Shown here piece after piece: positions 6,571-11,429 of a stretch of 11,429 nt of DNA. The stretch's first letter is position 1. Each line of letters starts with the position of its first letter. The notes below the pieces were generated by a model. The model was not told where the DNA came from. It did not search any database and worked only from the letters and a program-made list of their open reading frames with translations. Made by a program: the position numbers and the translations under genes. The DNA is from Zygnema cylindricum (lineage: Eukaryota; Streptophyta; Zygnematophyceae; Zygnematales; Zygnemataceae): contig JBBHKE010000044.1 in the NCBI GenBank assembly GCA_037447655.1, forward strand, positions 250,001 to 261,429, written 5' to 3'.

Positions 6571-9500
6571 CTACATAAACCCCAAATTTCCCAAACACTT
6601 TAGGATGACCATTGCTATTAGAGTTGATCACTCTAATGTATGTGAGTGTGTTTTGTGCCAAAATCATAAATTATTGTTAAAAACACTATTCTATTTAGTG
6701 ATCCATCATAAGGCACGTCGCAAAACATAATTTAGTGTAGTTAGTTGTAAAAATCTGTTAACGTTAACAATTCACTACTCTTTTTTTGAAGGGCAGTGTA
6801 CCATCCCAAGACCAGAGGCAAGAACAGTTCACGTCTATAATCTTACGTAGAAGCTCATTGCTAAAAGATCCCAGTACTCCTGAGACAATATGACAACGTT
6901 TTGTTCGTAATGCCTAACAATGTAGCAAAATCAAGACATTTATCACGTTAAACCTGGTTCTTCCAGTGGACAAAATTGAAACAATCAGTTTAATTTACAG
7001 AGTCTATAGTCTGCGACATGCCCTTCCTCACCTCATGAGCTGAAGAAGAATCTCTGAAGGGCAGCCTCTGGCATCCCATAGTACAAGATCTCCTTTATTG
7101 TGGCTCAATTTTGCTGCTGTTTGCTCCAATGTATCCTTCGAATCATTCCCAACATTGTCAATCGGGATTCCGTCTGAATCTGAATGAGGACTACAAGCCA
7201 CTATGAGTTCACTGAGACTTAAACAGCAGCGTTCAAGAGCAACATATACGAAAGCTTGATCCTCTTCCATAGCAAAACAACGAACAACATTTGGATGTTC
7301 ATCAGGAGCAATGAGTGCCGATATCTCTTTCCGAGCTTTTTCATAAAACTGTGCTAAAAGTCATTTGACAGCTACAGGGCGTCCCTCTAATTGTCCCTCC
7401 AAGACCAACGTCCCATGGCTTCCATAGCCAATCACAGTTGACCCCACCAAAAGTCGTCCCACCCAGTGTCCTGATTCACCCAGCTGTGACTTTCCTTCCT
7501 CCTGAAATGTTGTGCCTTTCAATCCTCCCCTAGACCTACCCGGAGTGCCTGTTAAATTATTATTTCCATTTTCTGAATCACTGGTCAATTCCATGAGAGC
7601 TTGAGTGCTTGCAGACGATCCTTTCCGAGCTTTCTTACGTTTGCTAATAGTGACACCGTTTTCCTTTTGTGTCGAGGTAGGAAATGATTGTTTCTGTTTA
7701 AACAACAGTGATAATAAGGCAACTAAACCTGCTCCACAAAAGGCGGCAACTAAAGCAACGAGCATAGAAGCACGAGGAGGCGAAGGAGGAGGCAATGGTG
7801 GAGGTGCAGGTGGAGGAGGAAGTTGGTACAGAGGAGAGAAATAGGCAGAGTTGCTGCTACTAGAATCTGCAAAACTAAGACTTTCTGTTATTTCCATTTC
7901 AGTTTCTCCTGAGTCAAGAGAATTGGGCGCGGCACAAGCAAGATCCTCATACACTTTCGAAGCTCCTATCCTTCCATTTGGAAGAAGGGCAAGCTCCCCC
8001 AAATAGCCCTTCTTTCGACCAGTGACAATTTCCTTCAAATTTCCTGTATAAGAAGTTAGTGGTAAAAGGCCGAAGCTCTCTGGTCGAGTTACCTTTCCAT
8101 GTTTGTCAACTATACGGACAGGACCTTCGCCTCTTGGAAGAGCATAAGGATGACCATCTGTATGATCGAGATAAACCAAGTCATCATTATTTTGGTGCGT
8201 GTCAGGAAAAAGTCGTTGTAAAAGAGCCCCTGTGGACGAAAATACAGCCACAGGTGCAGCAGGAAATGAAGTATGCCAAGTTTCCTCTTTTGAAATAGGG
8301 TCCAAATGCTTGAGAGAGTTGTCCTTTCCAGCTTTAAGTGTCCCCAAAAAACCTGCAGCATTGGCTTGGTGAGGGAGCGATGACGAAGCCATAGGATTAT
8401 TCAAAGTCCCAAGCTCTCCAACAGAGATATTCCATCGTTCTGCCCCACTACCCATTTCTACTGCTCGAATTGTATAGTCCGTGCGCTTGATAAGAAGGGC
8501 GTCTGCCATAGAAACTAAGTTATCCTGGTTTTGAGAGTCCCAGTTAAGGGCATCCCAGGCATTCTGAGTTACTATCTCCTGTGCATTATTTTCAACATCA
8601 TCTGAAGATTCTTTTCGTGCCTCTAATCGTCGAATAACTTTTCCCGAACGCACATCTAACATAAAAACTGTTGTATGACGAGAACCGAGCACCAATCCAC
8701 CATCTCGAGTGACTGAAGGAGAGGCAGCCACAAGCTCTTTTGCAGTCATTGGCAATTTCTGTATCCCCTTTCCCCTCCAAATAAGCAAAGGGCTACTTAA
8801 CTATGACATTCATAATTTCGGTGCTGCACATTTTGTACTAAGGGGGGATAACCGAATTTCTACAACCTGTCTTTCACTCCAAACTGTTTATGAGTCATAA
8901 TGTGGCTCGAAAATTCCAGAACATAGCAGAAATTTTAAAGAAATGGTCACAAAAAACAGTTGCACATTGCAAAATGAAGAGATTATTTATGTGAAACGAA
9001 GAGGAAACGTCATGCATAGAGACTTCATTGAGCACATAAAACCTGGTTGAGTGACATCCATGAGTATTTAGCACCCTGTACAAAACTGTTCAATTTGTGA
9101 CCAGTTACCGTTACTGCATAAATAGGAGATGCTGGTACTGTGGAAAAGTGGCAAATTAGTAACTCAAAAATTCCAAAACAGTGCAAGCAGTTGATAGAAA
9201 CGGTTACGACAAACACAATGCACGTTGCAAAATGAAGAGATTTTCTTGTGAATGGAACATAAAACAGCAGCAATTTACTCAGTTGAGCACACTGCTCAAT
9301 CCATGTCCAATTTCAGTTACTCCATAAAAAGTATATTAGAAATGTGGAGAAGTGGAAAAGTGGAAAAGTCAAAAAGAGGAAAAGAGTTTACCTTTGGAAT
9401 ACGGTCGGTATGACCAGGCTGGTAGGCATAAAGACTGCCATCAACACTGGGAAACACAATCTCTCCTGACCCTTCCGGTCTCTCCCCTCCCTCCTCCTCT

Positions 9501-9868
9501 GCCTCCTCTTCCCCTTCAACAAATTCACCTCCCATAAACTCCGTACTACTGTTGCTTTCATCATCCAGTTTGGAGCCATAGGCAAATGCTGCCAAACTTC
9601 TGGCAGTTGACGTCAGCAAGGGTGGTCCTGACGCAAATGACCAGCAAAGCCGTCCAGATTTCGCATCAACGGCTTGGATTGATCCATCCAGCAATGGCAC
9701 TACAAGCAAAGGGTCACGAGTGTCACACCCTGTCGAAGGAAGAGGTAAAAAAAGGATCTTTTTCTCTTCTTCTTTCACTAATTCTTTTTCCTGACACGTG
9801 GCAGAAGGCCATAAGAGAAAAAGGACCAGAAACTGGACGAAGAAGCGAAAACAGGTGGCGACTCTCAT
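6380..9868 (-). CDS. IRE1: IRE1-type ER stress sensor kinase/RNase, 5' part of gene (three exons, in-frame TGA, 3' end absent)
   Basis: Joined minus-strand exons 9868-9392, 8758-7032 and 6570-6380 give 798 codons plus one base, in phase at both junctions. Order of parts: signal peptide (about 1-25), luminal sensor domain (about 45-430), proline-rich stalk (472-487), membrane helix (490-512), basic/serine-rich linker, kinase glycine loop GYGSHG (603-608), beta-3 VAVK (Lys624), alpha-C Glu637, HRD (751-753), Lys755, Asn758 and DMG (779-781). IRE1 senses unfolded protein in the ER lumen and, through its kinase and KEN RNase, splices an mRNA in the cytosol; that is family knowledge. Codon 625 is TGA. 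The activation-loop end, APE motif, kinase C-lobe and KEN RNase were not found, so about a third of a normal IRE1 is missing or lies outside the window. It may be a pseudogene, an assembly break or a recoded gene. Identity is certain; functionality is not. Confidence 0.9.
6571..7031 (-). other. IRE1 intron 2
   Basis: Intron of 461 bp, phase 2, from GTGAGG to TTTATGTAG. The content is AT-rich and non-coding. The only local structure noticed is a GTTAACGTTAAC palindrome at 6757-6768. Confidence 0.82.
7032..8758 (-). CDS. IRE1: IRE1 exon 2: luminal domain, membrane helix, linker and kinase N-lobe (contains in-frame TGA)
   Basis: The exon starts after GGGATACAG| and joins exon 1 as DRIPK-KLPMTAKELVAASPS, the junction expected in IRE1 (compare LPMT/LPFT in the family). 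Luminal marks are GSRHTTVFMLDVRSGK, RTDYTIRAVEMGSGAERWNI (Asn269 in an N-glycosylation site) and LVYLDHTDGHPYALPR. A proline stalk (472-487), the helix SMLVALVAAFCGAGLVALLS (from 490) and the basic patch SKRKKARKG follow. The kinase opens with VGRLLVGSTVIGYGSHGTLV and reaches VAVK624, then TGA, then reads on in the same frame as LLAQFYEKARKEISALIAPD, HPNVVRCFAMEED and YVALERC. A roughly 40-residue hydrophilic insertion precedes LWDARGCPSEILLQLM. The exon ends in phase 2 at CATGAG|GTGAGG. Apart from the one TGA the reading frame is uninterrupted for 1.7 kb. Confidence 0.88.
7361..7363 (-). other. In-frame TGA stop in the IRE1 kinase domain, codon 625
   Basis: The minus strand reads GCT GTC AAA TGA CTT TTA GCA inside one exon. 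Homology continues on both sides without any frame change: VAVK before, and LLAQFYEKARKEIS after. With the TGA counted as one residue, the lysine-to-alpha-C-glutamate distance is 13 (Lys624 to Glu637), the same as Lys599 to Glu612 in human IRE1. The TGA therefore replaces one residue, normally arginine in VAVKR. A CGA to TGA change is the simplest origin. Recoding or a base-call error cannot be excluded. Confidence 0.9.
8759..9391 (-). other. IRE1 intron 1
   Basis: Intron of 633 bp, phase 0, from GTAAAC to GATACAG. The short coding-looking stretch just upstream of the acceptor (LLIWRGKGIQ) is intronic: including it would break the phase set by exon 1. The intron holds a diverged tandem duplication, listed separately. 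Confidence 0.8.
8906..9358. repeat. Diverged tandem duplication inside IRE1 intron 1 (two units of about 200-250 bp)
   Basis: Unit 1 begins near 8907 (CTCGAAAATTCCAGAACA) and unit 2 near 9161 (CTCAAAAATTCCAAAACA). Matching landmarks follow in the same order: GTTGCACATTGCAAAATGAA and CACGTTGCAAAATGAAGAGA; then GAGCACATAAAACC and GAGCACACTGCTC; then TGCATAAATAGGAGATG and CCATAAAAAGTATATTAG; then GTGGAAAAGTGG and GTGGAGAAGTGG. The units differ by many substitutions and small indels, so the duplication is old. No protein is implied; the overlapping short reading frames are similar to each other only because the DNA is duplicated. Confidence 0.7.
9392..9868 (-). CDS. IRE1: IRE1 exon 1: signal peptide and start of luminal sensor domain
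   Basis: This exon has 159 codons and ends in phase 0 at CCAAAG|GTAAAC. The ATG at 9868 opens a typical secretion signal: one Arg near the start, a hydrophobic core FFVQFLVLFLLW, then PSATC before charged residues, so cleavage near residue 25 is likely. Next comes the beta-propeller-like luminal repeat VVPLLDGSIQAVDAKSGRLC followed by WSFASGPPLL (about residues 56-85), close in form to plant IRE1 proteins. An acidic Glu/Gly-rich stretch (about 112-134) interrupts the domain before VDGSLYAYQPGHTDRIPK. A possible N-glycosylation site is Asn106 (NSS). The start was chosen because the signal peptide begins there and a pyrimidine-rich leader precedes it. Confidence 0.88.
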
Positions 9869-9869
9869 G

Positions 9870-9941
9870 ACGGAGAAGAGAGGGGAGAGGAGGAGGAGGA
9901 GATTAAAACTTGTAGGTAGACATTATCTACTGTACCTGTAG
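9870..9941 (-). promoter_or_regulatory. IRE1 leader: pyrimidine-rich tract with possible 5'-UTR splice acceptor and mini-ORF
   Basis: Immediately upstream of the ATG the minus strand is almost pure C/T for about 30 bases (CTCCTCCTCCTCCTC and similar). Further up, CCTTTATTTTTCTACAG| (AG at 9937-9936) is a plausible acceptor of a 5'-UTR intron. Between the two, ATG TCT ACC TAC AAG TTT TAA (9923-9903) would be a six-codon upstream ORF if transcribed. No TATA box or transcription start could be fixed. Confidence 0.35.
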
Positions 9942-11429
9942 AAAAATAAAGGAAATAATGGTGGATTATCCTTCAAGTCAGGTTAAAGTGAAGCCAATAA
10001 AAAAAAGAGAGAATTCAAGGCAAAATTATACATTAAGAATCTGGAAAGGAAGTAATAAACCTGAAAATGAGAAAAACAAACCTAATACAATTGATAAATA
10101 AATAAAGAACTGAAATCGCAATCCTAACAAGTGAAAGAAAAACAAACTTAGAAACAAAACAAATCCATACAGAAAAGCATACCTAACTTCAAAAGTGCGA
10201 AAAAAAACTGTAAGTTCTTTTAACTCAACATAAAATGTAAACTAAAGAGTTTACATTGATTGTAGATTGCATATTCCTTCGTATTATTATTGATGGTGGT
10301 GTACAATACCTTACCTGTACTGTAATTTTCCCAGTGGGGCAAAGGAAAACCGCAAAACGACAAAAACAGGATTGTACTGCATTATATATTATTTTGTACT
10401 TATCGAACATCTTATTGGATGATGTTGTACTTTTGCACAAAACTTCGACTTTAAGTCAACATCAGGGAACGCGTTTAAAACGACATTATGGCGTTACTGC
10501 CTATAGTTTACACTTTACAGAACTGCAGCATTAAATAAACAGCTGAACGAACGGCCACGATACACCGGGTAGTAGCCTAGACTTTGCAACTTTGCATCTA
10601 TCGACTATTATTTATTAATTTGAATATGTGCGAAAAGCCAAAAACCTTGCCTTGCTCTTACGCACTTATAGACATTCTTTGCAATGCTGGTTCAACACGC
10701 AACCTTGCCGTAAATTAAGTACAGTACTTTAATGTACTGTTTTGTTTAGAATTGGCGTCTATCGGTCTATGGTATTCAAATGCCATATGGCGGTGCATCA
10801 AACGATGGTCCACTTGCACTTTACACTTTGGTCCACTTTGGTCTTTTTCTTTTTCCTTCGCAAACCAAGATGTACAAATCATAGTTTTAAAGTAGGTGAA
10901 AGTCGCCCATACAATATGCCTATTGTACGTAAATTTTACAATACTACCTTAAGACCCATATTGTATTGGCTACAAAACATAATTGTTCACGGCGTTTAGT
11001 ACGAACGATTTAATCGCGACGAATTATACGTAACAAACGCATTGAACCTTTTGAAAAAATAGTGAAAATTGTTAATGATTTTTTGTCCGTACTATTCCGT
11101 ACATGTAAACAAAAATGAATTTTAAATAATACCGCAGTTTGTAAGTTTTCCGTTACAAATGCGAAATAGGCTATAGTGGAAGAGCGTAGAGCCAGGCTCA
11201 AATCTCGGCCAACGCAATATTTTTGTCAAAGTCCGTCTGTCTGATACTATCTGACAGGCAGATTCCTGGCAGATTTTCAACATTCCATGGCGGCTTCTTT
11301 CAAAAATAATTGAAGAAGACGTTCGTACATTTTTCAAACTTACCGCGCGCAAATAGTGTGACATTTCAAACGTCTCTTTTCAAAACTGTCCGTACATCTT
11401 CGAAAAATTACGTACATGAACTGTGAAAT
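9942..11429. other. Upstream flank of IRE1, no gene seen
   Basis: AT-rich DNA with many A-runs (9990-10220) and scattered GTACAGTA-type words, including an inverted pair ACAGTAC/GTACTGT near 10722-10741. A weak box-B-like word (GATTTGAGCC, minus strand) lies near 11187-11198, without a clear box A. The IRE1 promoter must lie at the left edge but no defined element was seen. Confidence 0.5.

Noticed and set aside
7361-7363. Selenocysteine at the IRE1 TGA, prompted by the nearby reductase
   Set aside because: The replaced residue is normally Arg next to the ATP-binding Lys, no role for Sec is known there, and no SECIS element can be assessed because the 3' UTR is absent. Kept only as a remote option.
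7357-7378. A tiny intron removing the TGA (GT at 7374-7373 to AG further on)
   Set aside because: The only GT-AG pairs spanning it are about 16-22 bases, too short for a normal spliceosomal intron, and would delete the catalytic lysine.
7605-8361. Short frames in other frames over IRE1 exon 2
   Set aside because: They are shadows of the IRE1 coding frame, without family features.
8759-8788. Upstream extension of IRE1 exon 2 (LLIWRGKGIQ)
   Set aside because: Exon 1 ends in phase 0 and the CAG acceptor at 8761-8759 restores DRIPK-KLPMT exactly; the extension would not join in phase.
9606-9615. TGACGTCA palindrome (CRE-like)
   Set aside because: It is inside exon 1 coding sequence; no evidence for a regulatory role.
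9786-9800. CACGTG/TGACACGTGG as an unfolded-protein-response promoter element
   Set aside because: It lies inside the signal-peptide coding sequence and is best explained by codons.
11122-11364. Minus-strand frame containing RFEPGS and a box-B-like word near 11187-11198
   Set aside because: The peptide is the usual reading of a tRNA/SINE box B, but no box A was found at the right distance, so neither a tRNA nor a protein is claimed.

Overview
The window is eukaryotic nuclear DNA: AT-rich, intron-bearing, with GT-AG splice sites and many simple repeats and transposon-like fragments. The one clear gene is the 5' part of an IRE1 (ERN1-type) unfolded-protein-response sensor on the minus strand. 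Its kinase core resembles the plant/algal form: LMRDIVAGMAHVHQLGIVHR, DLKPQNVLI and an SDMGISKRL metal-binding motif where animals have DFG. The window also carries, on the plus strand, one exon resembling the N-terminal FAD-binding segment of an animal/algal-type large thioredoxin reductase, a form land plants lack. Together these suggest an alga or related protist rather than an animal or a flowering plant. I cannot name the species.

Layout, left to right. Positions 1-3390 are mostly non-coding. They hold a tRNA-derived (SINE-like) sequence near 204-268, a doubtful plus-strand transposase-like fragment at 909-1083 and a well-bounded but unrecognised minus-strand exon at 1509-1653. A fold-back (MITE-like) element with 35-bp perfect inverted arms lies at 3394-3617, between degenerate TTAGGG-like tracts. 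From 4034 to 4530 there is a long CT/pyrimidine tract. It is followed by a decayed exon copy (4542-4579) and then the intact oxidoreductase exon (4752-4863). Positions 4865-6245 are repeats: GATTAT/GATTGT microsatellite, pyrimidine-rich degenerate repeats, and a 12-bp minisatellite around ATCGGGCATAAA.

The IRE1 gene runs right to left from its ATG at 9868: exon 1 (9868-9392), exon 2 (8758-7032) and exon 3 (6570-6380). All junctions are in phase. The spliced reading encodes a signal peptide, the luminal sensor domain, a proline-rich stalk, one membrane helix and a kinase domain up to just past the DMG motif. Two things are wrong with it as a working gene. An in-frame TGA follows the catalytic lysine directly (codon 625). 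The rest of the kinase and the whole KEN RNase domain are not found in the remaining 6.4 kb. The oxidoreductase exon sits in opposite orientation only 1.5 kb beyond the last IRE1 exon. Positions 9869-11429, upstream of IRE1, show a pyrimidine-rich leader with a possible tiny upstream ORF but no convincing second gene.

No known system links the two genes here, beyond both belonging broadly to ER/redox stress biology. The most notable observations are the stop codon in the IRE1 kinase, the apparent loss of the IRE1 3' half beside an opposing exon, and the duplicated same-phase splice acceptor/exon start of the oxidoreductase.
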